Shown: one piece after another, positions 8,386-17,519 of the stretch
How positions within the stretch are numbered: the first letter of the stretch is position 1
Layout: each line of letters begins with the position of its first letter
Assembly (NCBI GenBank): GCA_001603075.1
Contig: LVBB01000128.1
Location: 1-64,000 of the forward strand
Length of the DNA stretch: 64,000 nucleotides
Reading direction: 5' to 3'
DNA from: Phycisphaerales bacterium Planc_01
Lineage (GTDB): Bacteria; Planctomycetota; Phycisphaerae; Sedimentisphaerales; Anaerobacaceae
Notes under the pieces: generated by a model
Databases searched by the model: none
What the model was told of the DNA's origin: nothing
What the model saw: the letters and a program-made list of their open reading frames with translations, nothing else
Program-made: the position numbers and the translations under genes

Positions 8386-9363
8386 ATGGAAATCCCGGGA
8401 CTGATCGATCTCCAGGTCAACGGCTACAAGGGCGTGGATTTCTCCGGCGCCCATCTGAGCGAAGAGGACGTCGTTCGCACCTGCGGCGCGCTGCTCGACG
8501 CGGGGACCACCGCCTTTCTTGCCACGCTGATCACCAGCCCGACGGAGACCTACGAGCGGAACCTGCCGCTGATTGCGAAAGCCGCGCGAACGGCCGAGTG
8601 CCAGGGCCGTCTCCTCGGCATCCATCTCGAAGGGCCGTTTCTCTCGCCCGTCGAAGGCGCCAGGGGCGCGCACAACCCCGAATGGATGAGGGCCCCGAGC
8701 ATCGAATACCTCGACCGGCTCATCGCGTGGGCCGATGGGACCATCAGGATGCTGACAGTAGCGGGCGACCTCGACGGCGTCGAAGAGCTGATCCGTCACG
8801 CCGCGAAGCAGGGGATCGTCGTCTCGCTCGGCCACCACATGGCCAACGAAGACCAGCTCAAGCGATGTGCGGCCGCCGGAGCCAAGGCGCTGACCCATCT
8901 GGGCAATGGCGTCGGCGCGATGCTGCCCCGCCACGACAACCCCATCTGGGCGGGCCTGGCCAACGACGATCTCGTGGCCACGATCATCCCGGACGGCCAC
9001 CATCTGCCCCCTTCGCTGCTCAAGACGATCCTGCGGGCCAAGAGCCCGGCCAATTGCATTGCCGTCAGCGACGCCTCGGAGCTGGCGGGCCTGGCTCCCG
9101 GCCGATACCAGTCCATGGGGGCCGAGGTCGTGCTCGACCCGACGGGCCGTCTCTACAATCCAGCGACCGGGTACATGGCGGGCTCCTCGGCGACCCTTCT
9201 GGCGTGTATGAACCATCTCGCCTCGTTGAATCTGGTCACGTATCGAGAGCTGGTATCTATGGCTTTCGACAATCCGCTCCGGCTGCTCGGAATCGACCGA
9301 CGACAGATCCGTCGTGACAAGATCGTCCTGTACGACCAGAGGCGTCGCCTCTTCACCGTCTAA
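8386..9363 (+). CDS. nagA: N-acetylglucosamine-6-phosphate deacetylase-like amidohydrolase
   Basis: About 325 residues of an amidohydrolase barrel that removes the acetyl group from N-acetylglucosamine 6-phosphate before NagB acts. It opens with [13 protein letters not shown] (the Q-x-N form of the first metal site, as in Escherichia coli NagA). HLEGPF lies near residue 88, SLGHH near 147, and the catalytic Asp in VSDAS near 229. The usual THLFNAM stretch is THLGNGV here, a small divergence. The N-terminal beta-sandwich half seen in longer NagA proteins is missing, so the protein is short for the family. An alternative GTG at 8368 overlaps the nagB stop and could be the real start. Confidence 0.85.
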   Translation: MEIPGLIDLQVNGYKGVDFSGAHLSEEDVVRTCGALLDAGTTAFLATLITSPTETYERNLPLIAKAARTAECQGRLLGIHLEGPFLSPVEGARGAHNPEWMRAPSIEYLDRLIAWADGTIRMLTVAGDLDGVEELIRHAAKQGIVVSLGHHMANEDQLKRCAAAGAKALTHLGNGVGAMLPRHDNPIWAGLANDDLVATIIPDGHHLPPSLLKTILRAKSPANCIAVSDASELAGLAPGRYQSMGAEVVLDPTGRLYNPATGYMAGSSATLLACMNHLASLNLVTYRELVSMAFDNPLRLLGIDRRQIRRDKIVLYDQRRRLFTV

Positions 9364-9401
9364 GCGCCATCGGGACATCCTGCAACTACAGAGGAGTGAC
9401 C

Positions 9402-11807
9402 ATGAGAAGTCACATCGTTCGGTTCGCCGTGCTCACATTCGCCATCTGCACCGTCTCTGTCGGTGTCGCAAGCGACGGCGGGCCATCCGATATGAAACTG
9501 TGGTACGCCGAACCGGCTCAAACGTGGACCTACGCCTTGCCTGTAGGCAACGGACGACTCGGGGCGATGGTGTTCGCAGGCACGGCCGAGGCGCGATACC
9601 AGCTCAACGAGGACTCTCTCTGGTGTGGCCGGCCGCACGACTACGCCCAGGACGGCGCGGCCCAATACCTCCCCGAAATCCGCCGGCTGCTGCTCGAAGG
9701 CAAACCGCGAGAGGCTGAGCAACTGGCGATGGAGCGTTTCATGTCGTCGCCGTTGCGTCAGGTTCCCTATCAACCGTTCGGCGACCTGACGCTGCGCTTC
9801 CCCGGACACGAGAATGCGGAGAGCTACTATCGCGAGCTGGACCTCGACACCGCCGTGGCCACCACGACCTATCGGGTCGATGGCGTGACCTATACGCGAC
9901 AGACCTTCGCCAGCTTTCCGGATCAAGTGGTTGTAGTCCGGATTTCGTGTGACGAGCCCGGTGCGCTGAGTTTCACCGCGGCGCTGACCAGCCCCAACGC
10001 CGATGTGCGGACGCAGAAGGTGGACGACCGGACGCTGGCGATCCTCGGACGGGCCCGCGATTTCGAGGTGCAGGGAACCAAGGAGGTGATCCCCGGCGCC
10101 GTGCGGTTCGAAGGCCGCTGTCAGATTCGAGTCAACGGCGGCCGGGCCACCGTGAACGATGAACAGATCCGGGTCGAGAGCGCCCACGCCGCGACGCTGA
10201 CGATCGCCATGGCCACCAACGTCAGGAGCTATAAGGACCTCTCGGCCGATCCGGGGAAGCGCTGCGCCGAGGCACTCCGCAGAGCCGCCGAGAAGACGCC
10301 GCGACAGTTGCGCAACGCCCACGTGGCCGATCACCAGTCGCTGTTCCGGCGTGTGACGCTCGATCTGGGCCCGGCGCGGACGACGGACCTGCCCACAGAT
10401 CGGCGCGTGCTGAAGTATGCCGAGAAGGAAGACCCGCAGTTGGCGACCCTGTTCTTCCAGTATGGCCGCTATCTGATGATCGCCAGCTCGCGGACCGGTG
10501 GCCAGCCCGCCAACCTTCAGGGACTCTGGAACGAGAGCACCAGCCCGCCGTGGGACAGCAAGTACACGGTCAACATCAACACCGAGATGAACTACTGGCT
10601 GACCGAGCCGACGAATCTGGCCGAGTGCGGCCGCCCGCTGTTCGATGCCCTGGTGGAGATCGCCGAGTCGGGCCGATCCACCGCACGAAAGCACTACGAC
10701 GCCCCCGGCTGGGTGCTGCACCACAACTTCGACCTCTGGCGCGGCACGGCGCCGATCAACGCCTCGAACCACGGCATCTGGCCCACCGGCGGCGCGTGGC
10801 TCTGCCAGCACCTGTGGTGGCACTATGTCTACGGCGGCGACAGGCAATTCCTCCGCGAACGGGCGTATCCCCTGATGAAAGGGGCGGCCGAGTTCTTCGT
10901 CGAAACGCTGATCGAAGACCCGCGAAGCGAGAAACGATGGCTGATCAGCGGGCCCAGCAACAGCCCCGAGATCGGCGGGCTGGTCATGGGTCCGACGATG
11001 GATCATCAGATCATTCGCCGTCTCTTCGCCAACACCGCTGAGGCGGCGCGCCTGCTGGGCGTCGATGAGGAGTTCGCGACGAAGCTCGACGCCTTGCGCG
11101 TTCGCATCGCGCCGAACCAAATCGGCCGGCACGGCCAGCTCCAGGAATGGCTCGAAGACAAGGACGATCCGAAGAACGAGCATCGCCACGTTTCGCACCT
11201 GTGGGGCCTGTTCCCCGGCAGCGAGATCTCGGTCGATACGCCCGAATTGCTCGACGCCGCGAAACAGTCGTTGATCTTTCGCGGCGACGGCGGCACCGGC
11301 TGGAGCCGGGCGTGGAAGATCAACTTCTGGGCCCGCCTGCTTGACGGCGACCACGCCCACCGGATGCTCAAGCACCTTCTGACGCTGACCGACTCGCCGC
11401 TGACCGACTACAAAGGCGGGGGCGTGTACGGCAATCTCTTCGACGCCCATCCGCCGTTCCAGATCGACGGCAACTTCGGCGCCGCCAGCGGCATCGCCGA
11501 GATGCTCATGCAAAGCCACCGGCGCGACCCGGAAGGCCGCTATATCATCGAGCTGCTGCCGGCCCTGCCGTGCGCCTGGCCCGACGGCCGGGTCGCCGGC
11601 CTGCGGGCACGCGGCGGTTTCACACTTGACATCGCGTGGAAAAATGGTATGCTCGCCGAAGCAATCGTCAAGAGCCCAAGTGGCCGCTCGTGCATCGTTC
11701 GGTACGGAGAAAGAACGGTGCAGATCGAGCCCGGCGCCGGAGGCGTCAGGCTGGACGGGGCCCTGCAAGGGCCAGTGGGTTCGGATCAGGACAGACAAGG
11801 AGGTTGA
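9402..11807 (+). CDS. glycoside hydrolase family 95 protein, alpha-L-fucosidase type, secreted
   Basis: An 801-residue exported glycosidase. After a signal peptide ([17 protein letters not shown], to about residue 25) comes the GH95 N-terminal beta-sandwich with [19 protein letters not shown] and [14 protein letters not shown]. The (alpha/alpha)6 catalytic barrel contains [20 protein letters not shown] near 440 and [16 protein letters not shown] near 465. A C-terminal part has [16 protein letters not shown] near 690. Characterised members invert alpha-1,2-L-fucosyl or related galactosyl linkages. GAGGAG precedes the ATG. It lies 38 bases after nagA, and its grouping with nagAB suggests use of fucosylated, N-acetylglucosamine-containing glycans. 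Confidence 0.92.
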   Translation: MRSHIVRFAVLTFAICTVSVGVASDGGPSDMKLWYAEPAQTWTYALPVGNGRLGAMVFAGTAEARYQLNEDSLWCGRPHDYAQDGAAQYLPEIRRLLLEGKPREAEQLAMERFMSSPLRQVPYQPFGDLTLRFPGHENAESYYRELDLDTAVATTTYRVDGVTYTRQTFASFPDQVVVVRISCDEPGALSFTAALTSPNADVRTQKVDDRTLAILGRARDFEVQGTKEVIPGAVRFEGRCQIRVNGGRATVNDEQIRVESAHAATLTIAMATNVRSYKDLSADPGKRCAEALRRAAEKTPRQLRNAHVADHQSLFRRVTLDLGPARTTDLPTDRRVLKYAEKEDPQLATLFFQYGRYLMIASSRTGGQPANLQGLWNESTSPPWDSKYTVNINTEMNYWLTEPTNLAECGRPLFDALVEIAESGRSTARKHYDAPGWVLHHNFDLWRGTAPINASNHGIWPTGGAWLCQHLWWHYVYGGDRQFLRERAYPLMKGAAEFFVETLIEDPRSEKRWLISGPSNSPEIGGLVMGPTMDHQIIRRLFANTAEAARLLGVDEEFATKLDALRVRIAPNQIGRHGQLQEWLEDKDDPKNEHRHVSHLWGLFPGSEISVDTPELLDAAKQSLIFRGDGGTGWSRAWKINFWARLLDGDHAHRMLKHLLTLTDSPLTDYKGGGVYGNLFDAHPPFQIDGNFGAASGIAEMLMQSHRRDPEGRYIIELLPALPCAWPDGRVAGLRARGGFTLDIAWKNGMLAEAIVKSPSGRSCIVRYGERTVQIEPGAGGVRLDGALQGPVGSDQDRQGG

Positions 11808-12036
11808 TGGCATCTCATACGTTCATCTCTGCGCCGTTTGTAGTGTGCCCGTAAGGGCTGCTCCCACAGAAAGACAATAGCGCATCACGGCGTCACTACG
11901 AACGTACGACGCGGTGCGGACCGCGCACCGACACGAGATCACCATCCACCGACGGCAGAAGGGTAATGGAAAGGAGGATTGGCACAGAGTACGGGCGAAC
12001 GATGATGCGCCCCTACAATCCGCTTAGGAGAGGGTG

Positions 12037-12072
12037 ATGAGAAGGGAACCTCAGGAGGAAACCTTCACCTAA
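12037..12072 (+). CDS. possible 11-codon upstream leader ORF
   Basis: An ATG at 12037 preceded by GGAGAGG opens an 11-residue frame (MRREPQEETFT) closed by TAA at 12070-12072. The stop is 15 bases before the ATG of the repeat protein and just before its own AAAAGGAG site. The spacing suits translational coupling or a leader peptide. Composition alone cannot prove that it is translated. Confidence 0.3.
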   Translation: MRREPQEETFT

Positions 12073-12087
12073 GAAAAGGAGAACGAA

Positions 12088-12876
12088 ATGAAACGGATTT
12101 CTATTCTGGTCGCCGTCGTGGCGCTGGCGCCGGCGGTGGGGCACGGGAACATCCATCGCTCGGAGCGCTACCAGGTTCGTTACAGTCCCTATGCCTTCAA
12201 CTACCGCAATTCAGGCCTGATTCCGGGCGGGGTCAAGTACTCGCCGCATGTGTTCAACGCACGCAACACGGGGCTGGCCTATGAGGGCGTACGCTATACG
12301 CCGCACGCTTTCAACTACCGCAGTGCCGGTCTTGTCGTCGATTATCACCTGTGGCATGCGCCGTGTTGCGTGCCGTGCCCAGTCATTGAGGTGCACGCAG
12401 CGCCTCAGGGCACATCATCCGGTCGCGCCAGGCGTCGCCCGCCCGTCTACCGGGGACCATCGGCTTCGACGCAGAGGTTGCACGAGATTCGGCAGACCGA
12501 CGGCGAGCAGACCGTTCGCCGGTACCTTCAGGCCCAGGGGCTGGACGACGTCCGTATCGATCGTCGGCTGAACGTCGAGAACAGGACCGCGGGCGCCGCC
12601 TTCGTTCTGCGTGACAGGAACCTTGTCGTGCGGTACACCAATCCCGAGATCATGGAGTCGTTGGCCGCTGAGGGCACAGGCTGGGCGAAGGCCATCGAAC
12701 GCTACGAAGAGAGCTGGGAGGCCTTTGCCGAGGATTTCGAGGCCCGTGGCGGAACCGTCTACTACGTCGATGCGTCCGAGCCCGACCAGATCGTCGCGGC
12801 GCTGGCCGCCTGCCACGAACTGGCCCCCCCTCCAGGTTCCGGACAGGCCACGATGGTTGCCAGAGCCGAGCGATAG
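12088..12876 (+). CDS. exported protein with three tandem 19-residue Y-[ST]-P-x-x-F-N repeats
   Basis: A 262-residue protein of unknown function. A signal peptide (ILVAVVALAPAVGHG) ends near residue 20. Residues 30-48, 49-67 and 68-86 are three tandem 19-residue repeats with the pattern V-[RK]-Y-[ST]-P-x-x-F-N-x-R-x-[STA]-G-L. A short Cys-rich segment (CCVPCP) follows near 93. A charged linker leads to a C-terminal domain of about 150 residues with TVRRYLQAQGLDDVRIDRRL and a helical WAKAIERYEESWEAFAEDFE stretch. I do not recognise the family. A strong AAAAGGAG precedes the ATG. It is monocistronic, between the GH95 gene and the convergent scpB gene. Confidence 0.75.
   Translation: MKRISILVAVVALAPAVGHGNIHRSERYQVRYSPYAFNYRNSGLIPGGVKYSPHVFNARNTGLAYEGVRYTPHAFNYRSAGLVVDYHLWHAPCCVPCPVIEVHAAPQGTSSGRARRRPPVYRGPSASTQRLHEIRQTDGEQTVRRYLQAQGLDDVRIDRRLNVENRTAGAAFVLRDRNLVVRYTNPEIMESLAAEGTGWAKAIERYEESWEAFAEDFEARGGTVYYVDASEPDQIVAALAACHELAPPPGSGQATMVARAER
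12175..12345 (+). repeat. three tandem 57-base coding repeats
   Basis: Units at 12175-12231, 12232-12288 and 12289-12345 each encode 19 residues with a shared Y-[ST]-P-x-x-F-N-x-R motif. They are similar in protein but diverged in DNA, which suggests old duplication kept by selection on the protein. Confidence 0.75.
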
Positions 12877-12901
12877 GGTAGGTTCTTGACCGGCGCGTTG
12901 G

Positions 12902-13699
12902 CTAATCGGGCTTCTTGAGCTCTTCGGCCTTCGGGAGGTCTTTGAGGGAGTTGAGGCCGAAGACTTCGAGGAATTTCTTGGTTGTGCCGTAGAGCATGGG
13001 CCGGCCGAGGATTTCGGCGCGCCCGACGATTTTGACCAGGCCCTTGTACATGAGGCTGCGGATCACCTCGCCGACGGCCACGCCGCGAATGGCTTCGATG
13101 TCCACGCGGATCACGGGCTGCTTGTACGCGATGATGGCCAGCGTTTCCATCGCCGCCGGGCTGAGCTTGTTGTCGCTGCGCACCTTCAGCATCTTCTTAA
13201 GCCATGTGTTGTAGGCTGGCAGCGTCAGCATCTGATTCCCGCCGGCGATCTGCTCGATGCGAAAGGCGTTGTGGTTCCGCTCGTATTTCTCGTTGAGCGA
13301 CTCAATGCAGTCGCGGACCTGCTTGGTCGTGCTCTCGACGATGCCCGCCAGGCGGCTGTCGCTCAGCGGCTCTTCGCTGGCGAACAGGATCGCCTCGATC
13401 ACCGACTCGACAGTCGGCGTCGATTCTGCGTCGTCGGCCGGCGGAGCTTCATTCTCCAAGTCGGTGGGTTCTGTCTCGTCAGCGGTTTCCTCGACCTCGT
13501 CGGCGTCTTGCGGTTCTCCGATGCCATCGACCGAGAATTCGACTTCGATCCTCTCGGGCGTTTGAGGCTCGGCCTCGTCACACGGCACGTTGCCGTCCAC
13601 CTCGTCGGCCACTGACGGCTCCGCCTCGGCTGATTCATTGATCTCGTCGAGGGTCTCTTGCGGCTCTTCGGCGAGTGTCTGTCTCGTCTCTTGCGTCAT
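12902..13699 (-). CDS. scpB: segregation and condensation protein B
   Basis: A 265-residue subunit of the SMC-ScpAB condensin complex for chromosome organisation. The first 95 or so residues are a strongly acidic, probably disordered tail unusual for the family. The conserved double winged-helix core follows: VESVIEAILFASEEPLS, LSPAAMETLAIIAYKQPVIR, IRGVAVGEVIRSLMYKGLV and GRPMLYGTTKKFLEVFGL. The chosen ATG at 13699 overlaps the stop of the NIF3 gene as ATGA and has GGAAGA just before it, implying translational coupling. Another ATG four codons upstream is possible. No scpA gene is visible in the window. Last gene of the long minus-strand run. Confidence 0.9.
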   Translation of the reverse strand: MTQETRQTLAEEPQETLDEINESAEAEPSVADEVDGNVPCDEAEPQTPERIEVEFSVDGIGEPQDADEVEETADETEPTDLENEAPPADDAESTPTVESVIEAILFASEEPLSDSRLAGIVESTTKQVRDCIESLNEKYERNHNAFRIEQIAGGNQMLTLPAYNTWLKKMLKVRSDNKLSPAAMETLAIIAYKQPVIRVDIEAIRGVAVGEVIRSLMYKGLVKIVGRAEILGRPMLYGTTKKFLEVFGLNSLKDLPKAEELKKPD

Positions 13700-14808
13700 A
13701 TGTTCTTCCATGTGAACGGGTCCGCATCCTTCCTGCTGATCCGAACGGCCACCGGCTTGATCCGGTCCTTCAACTTCCGGGCCAGCTTCTTGAGCATGAA
13801 CCGCTCGGAGACCGTGTGGCTCAGGCACAGGCAGGTCAGCCCGGCTTCCTGGGCGGCCAGCGCCTCGTGGTGCTTCAGTTCGCCCGTCAGGTACAGGTCG
13901 GCTCGGTTGGCAATCACCGTGTGGAGGATCGTGCCACAGGTCCCGGCGCACACCGCCGCAGTTCGGACCAGCCGTTTCGAATCGCCCACCAGCCCCACCG
14001 CCTTGGCGCCGGTCTGCTTCTTGACCCGCTCGATGAGTCGGGCGACCTTCGCCGGCTGGGCCAACGCGCCGAAGCGGCCCAAGCCAAACCGGCTTCCATA
14101 ACCGAAAAGCCGGAAAATGTCAAACGCGGGCATCTCGTAGGGATGGGCCTGCTTCATCGCATCCACGACGGCGTCGAGCTTCTCGGCCGGCACGATGGTC
14201 TCGAAACGCATCTCGTGGACCGCCTCGCGTCGGCCTCGTTTGCCGATCGCCGGATGGGCCCCTTCCAGCGGCAGGAACGTCCCGGTTCCGTCCGTGCCGA
14301 AGCCGCAATTGCGATAGTTCCCCATCGCGCCGGCTCCGGCGGCGAAGATCGCGTTGGCCACCTTGTCCATGGCATCGACCGGCACGAACACCACGAGCTT
14401 GTAGTTCTCCTGTGGGGAATACTCGACGTAATCGCCCAGTGGCCTGGCGTCGACGATCCCGAGCATGTCGGCCAGGCCGTCGTTGACGCCCCCGACCACC
14501 GCATCGAGAGCCGTATGGATCGAGAAGACCGCGATATTCGAGCGGATCAGCTCGTAAACCACCTGTGTCGGGCCATCCGCGAGGACCCGCTTCAGTCCGT
14601 CCCAGATGACCGGGTGGTAGCTGACGATGAGATCCGTCTTGAGCGCCCTGGCCTCGGCGACGACGGCCTTGGTCACGTCGATGGTCAGCAGCACGTTCTG
14701 AATCCGGCGTTCGGGATCGCCCACGAGCAGGCCCACATTGTCCCAGCTCTGAGCCAGGCCCAAAGGCGCGATCTGCTCGACCGCGCCGGCCATGTCCTTG
14801 ACCTTCAT
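13696..14808 (-). CDS. NIF3 / YqfO family dinuclear metal-centre protein
   Basis: About 370 residues. The two NIF3 halves bind a di-metal site: the N-terminal half has SWDNVGLLVGDP and VSYHPVIWDG, and the C-terminal half contains VGLVGDSKRL and LTGELKHHEALAAQEAGLTCL. Between them sits the PII-like insert (YKLVVFVPVDAMDKVANAIF to HPYEMPAFDIFRL), typical of the long YqfO form. Biochemical role of the family is unsettled. The ATG at 14808 overlaps the preceding aminotransferase stop as ATGA and follows GGAGAC, so I prefer it to the ATG five codons upstream. Coupled at both ends to its neighbours. Confidence 0.88.
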   Translation of the reverse strand: MKVKDMAGAVEQIAPLGLAQSWDNVGLLVGDPERRIQNVLLTIDVTKAVVAEARALKTDLIVSYHPVIWDGLKRVLADGPTQVVYELIRSNIAVFSIHTALDAVVGGVNDGLADMLGIVDARPLGDYVEYSPQENYKLVVFVPVDAMDKVANAIFAAGAGAMGNYRNCGFGTDGTGTFLPLEGAHPAIGKRGRREAVHEMRFETIVPAEKLDAVVDAMKQAHPYEMPAFDIFRLFGYGSRFGLGRFGALAQPAKVARLIERVKKQTGAKAVGLVGDSKRLVRTAAVCAGTCGTILHTVIANRADLYLTGELKHHEALAAQEAGLTCLCLSHTVSERFMLKKLARKLKDRIKPVAVRISRKDADPFTWKNI

Positions 14809-15668
14809 TCTCGTCTCCGGCATTCGTCTTCGATGGTTTGCAGGAACCTCTCTCGCAGTCGCATGGTGATCGGCCCGACCTTTCCGTCCCCGACGGTGTG
14901 CCGCTCGACACGCACCGCGGGCAGGACCTCCATAACGACATTGGTCAGGAAGATTTCGTCGGCCTCCAGCACATCAGCGATGTGCAGGTCCTTCTCGATC
15001 AGTTCGATGGATTCGTCGCCGGCAATTTGGCAGACCGCCCGTCTCGCTATGCCTGCCAGCACCGGCGTCGCCAGCGAAGGGGTGTAGAGCACGCCGTCTT
15101 TCACGAGAAAGACGTTGCTGATGCATCCCTCCGCCAGCCGATTGTCCGTCGTGAACCAGAGGGCCTCGGCGGCCTCTCTCTGTCTCGCCAGGGTCAGCGC
15201 CAGCAGCCGGGGATAGTAGTTCGTGGTCTTGTGGCCGCAGATAGGTTCTGTGGTGTTCTGTCGATACGGACACAGCACCACCATCACGCCGGTCTGATAA
15301 TACTCGCTCGGATAGCGTTGCAGATGGGTCGCCGTGATCAGCAGCGTGGGCGACGCCTGTTCGATGGTCTCGGCAATCGGGCCGTTTGTCAGCGTCAGTC
15401 GCAGCCGGGCGTCGGCCAGTTCGTTGGCGGCGAGGACCTCGCAGGTGGCCTTGGTGAGCGAGTCTCTGTCGAACGCGTGATGGATCGAGAGGGCCTCGGC
15501 GCTGGCCAGGAGCCTCTCGATATGTTCTTCCAGTCGAAAGACGATCCCGTTGCGGCTCCGCATCGTCTCGAACAGACCTGCACCATACAGCAGGCCGCTG
15601 TCCCGAACGGACACATGAGCCTGCTCAACCTCGACCAGCTTGTCGTTGAGAAACACCTTTTCCGCCAT
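14805..15668 (-). CDS. pabC: class IV aminotransferase, probable aminodeoxychorismate lyase
   Basis: A 287-residue pyridoxal-phosphate enzyme of fold type IV. SVRDSGLLYGAGLFETMR lies near residue 22, the catalytic Lys is in CGHKTTNYYPRLLAL near 147, and RLAEGCISNVFLVKDG follows near 178. The family includes aminodeoxychorismate lyase and branched-chain aminotransferases. The direct neighbourhood with pabB, 29 bases upstream, argues for the lyase that releases p-aminobenzoate and pyruvate. A separate branched-chain aminotransferase of the same fold occurs at 57835. Two adjacent ATG codons (15671 and 15668) are possible; GAGG spacing slightly favours the second. The 3' end overlaps the NIF3 gene. 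Confidence 0.8.
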   Translation of the reverse strand: MAEKVFLNDKLVEVEQAHVSVRDSGLLYGAGLFETMRSRNGIVFRLEEHIERLLASAEALSIHHAFDRDSLTKATCEVLAANELADARLRLTLTNGPIAETIEQASPTLLITATHLQRYPSEYYQTGVMVVLCPYRQNTTEPICGHKTTNYYPRLLALTLARQREAAEALWFTTDNRLAEGCISNVFLVKDGVLYTPSLATPVLAGIARRAVCQIAGDESIELIEKDLHIADVLEADEIFLTNVVMEVLPAVRVERHTVGDGKVGPITMRLRERFLQTIEDECRRRE

Positions 15669-15699
15669 CATGCCTCACGATGCGGACGAACGTTTCCGT

Positions 15700-17151
15700 T
15701 CACGATTTCTGCACGGCATCGATCCCGGCAAGAAGGGCCCTTGCCTTGACGACCGTCTCCTGCCACTCAGCCTCCGGGTCCGAATCGGCGACGATTCCCC
15801 CTCCGGTCTGGACGAAGGCCTTGCGGGCAGCGATGATAACCGTTCGGATGGCGATGTTCAAGCAGGCAGTGCCATCGAGACCGATAAAGCCGATGCTGCC
15901 GGTATAGACGCCCCGGGCGGTCGGCTCGAATTCGTCGATGATCTCCATTGCGCGGATCTTCGGGGCCCCCGTGATGGACCCGCCGGGAAACATGGCCCTC
16001 AGGATCTCGCTGAGGCGAGTTCCCCCGTTCAGCCGGCCGCCGACCGTGGCCACCGCGTGGAAGACGGTCGGATAGGCCTCGATCGTTCGGGGCTGGACAA
16101 CGCGTCGCGTCCCTGGCCGGCAGATGCGGGCCACGTCGTTTCGCTCGAGGTCCACGATCATGTTCAGCTCGGCTTTCTCCTTTTCGCTCGACCGCAGTTC
16201 GTCGCGGTTTCGGCGATTAGCCGCAACGCTTCGCGGATCGTTGCCGCTCTGGCGCGGCCGGGTGCCCTTGATTGGCTTCGTTTCGATCCAGCCGTTGTCG
16301 ATGCGGAGGAACAACTCGGGCGAGGCACTGACGAACTGGAATCCGTCTGCATCGACGAAGGCCGCATAGGGGCTGGAGTTGTATCGGTTCTGCCAGTGAA
16401 ACAGCTCGATGGGCCGGCCTGCGAAAGGGCGTTCGAAGCGATGCGAGAGGTTGACCTGATAAACCTCTCCGTCCCCGATGTACCGCTGGATCCGTGCAAC
16501 CGCCCGCAGGTACGGGCCTTCGCCAATGTTGTCTGCGATCTCGGACGTATCGAGGTGTTCGATATCGGCTGCCGGCGGGCAGGGTATATCTATGTCCTGC
16601 GCTTCATCCAGCAGCCGCTCCAGAGTCTCGATCTTCTCCTGGGGCGATTGGCGGTCGTCGGGCAACTCCAACGCGACGAGCCAGAACGCGTCCTCTCGAT
16701 GATCGTAGGCCAGGAAGCGGTCATAGAAGCACAGCCGGATCAGGGGCAAGGCGAGGTCGTTGACGGCCCTGCAGGGCAGTCGTTCGATGTACCTGCCCAA
16801 CTCGTAGCTCAGGTGACCGATCCAGCCCCCACGGAACAGGCCGTCAGGCAAACCCGCTGCCCCTCTGTGAAGTGTATATCTGGCAAGGGCGGTTTCGAGC
16901 TTTTCGAAGGGCTCTTCGCCGCCTTCTATGAACTCGAAGGTCTCCTTCGGTTCGGCGGCCCAGTAGCTGAACCGGGGGCCATCGACGACGGCGGCATTCG
17001 CCCCCAGGATCGACGCCGACCGTCGTCTGGCGAAGACCTCACTGATCGCGGGCAGTGGCACCGCGGTGCGGATCGTGCGAGCGTGGAGCGTGCAGGGGAT
17101 GCGAGAATCCGTGGCAGAGGTGATTTCCGAAGGGCAGAATCGAGTGTCCAT
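15700..17151 (-). CDS. pabB: aminodeoxychorismate synthase component I
   Basis: A 483-residue chorismate-utilising enzyme that converts chorismate plus ammonia to 4-amino-4-deoxychorismate for folate synthesis. Conserved blocks are SASPELFLRI, ETKPIKGTRPR, LNMIVDLERNDVARIC and FPGGSITGAPKIRAMEIIDE, in family order. The PIKGTRPR form of the motif distinguishes PabB-type enzymes from isochorismate synthases; anthranilate synthase component I is the main alternative. The adjacent class IV aminotransferase supports PabB. No glutamine amidotransferase partner (pabA/trpG) is in the window. It lies 7 bases after the DUF6504 gene in the same direction. Confidence 0.9.
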   Translation of the reverse strand: MDTRFCPSEITSATDSRIPCTLHARTIRTAVPLPAISEVFARRRSASILGANAAVVDGPRFSYWAAEPKETFEFIEGGEEPFEKLETALARYTLHRGAAGLPDGLFRGGWIGHLSYELGRYIERLPCRAVNDLALPLIRLCFYDRFLAYDHREDAFWLVALELPDDRQSPQEKIETLERLLDEAQDIDIPCPPAADIEHLDTSEIADNIGEGPYLRAVARIQRYIGDGEVYQVNLSHRFERPFAGRPIELFHWQNRYNSSPYAAFVDADGFQFVSASPELFLRIDNGWIETKPIKGTRPRQSGNDPRSVAANRRNRDELRSSEKEKAELNMIVDLERNDVARICRPGTRRVVQPRTIEAYPTVFHAVATVGGRLNGGTRLSEILRAMFPGGSITGAPKIRAMEIIDEFEPTARGVYTGSIGFIGLDGTACLNIAIRTVIIAARKAFVQTGGGIVADSDPEAEWQETVVKARALLAGIDAVQKS

Positions 17152-17158
17152 GGCCCGC

Positions 17159-17488
17159 CTATCGAACCGGCTCTTGCGAGCGGACGGTGTACAGCCACCA
17201 GCGTTTCCTGTTCTGTTGTTTCGATCGGGCCTGCCGCTCGAAGTAGATCGTCATTTCGGGGCCCTCGGCCGTGCGAACCCTGTACCAGTGCTTTCGCAGA
17301 TACATCTCCGGGCTTCCGCTGCGACAGGGCCCATCCTCCTTCCACGCCTCGATGACCTCGGCGACGGTATAGTGCTGGTCTCTCCAGGTGAACTGCTTCG
17401 GCAATCCCGGCTCGCCCCGGGTCATCCCCGCCGCATCGAATGTGCCTGCTGTCGGCTGGATCGGTTCGCTGACAAATCGCTCGGGCAT
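17159..17488 (-). CDS. DUF6504-like small protein
   Basis: A 109-residue soluble protein. The middle contains TWRDQHYTVAEVIEAWKEDG followed by WYRVRTAEGPEMTIYFERQ. This is a compact strand-rich layout resembling DUF6504 proteins, which are found near polymerase or nucleotide genes in other bacteria. The function is unknown. The ATG at 17488 follows GGGAGGG at suitable spacing; an in-frame GTG seven codons earlier overlaps that site and is rejected. It sits between deoC and pabB in a tightly packed run. Confidence 0.6.
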   Translation of the reverse strand: MPERFVSEPIQPTAGTFDAAGMTRGEPGLPKQFTWRDQHYTVAEVIEAWKEDGPCRSGSPEMYLRKHWYRVRTAEGPEMTIYFERQARSKQQNRKRWWLYTVRSQEPVR

Positions 17489-17519
17489 CACGATACCCTC
17501 CCAGGCCACCGCGACGGTC

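Noticed and set aside
9360-11813. Very long open frame antisense to the GH95 gene
   Set aside because: It mirrors the GC-rich codon pattern of the plus-strand gene, has no recognisable motif, and the plus-strand gene is unambiguous GH95.
11913-11929. 6-bp hairpin after the GH95 gene
   Set aside because: Short stem and no U-run; too common in GC-rich DNA to call a terminator.
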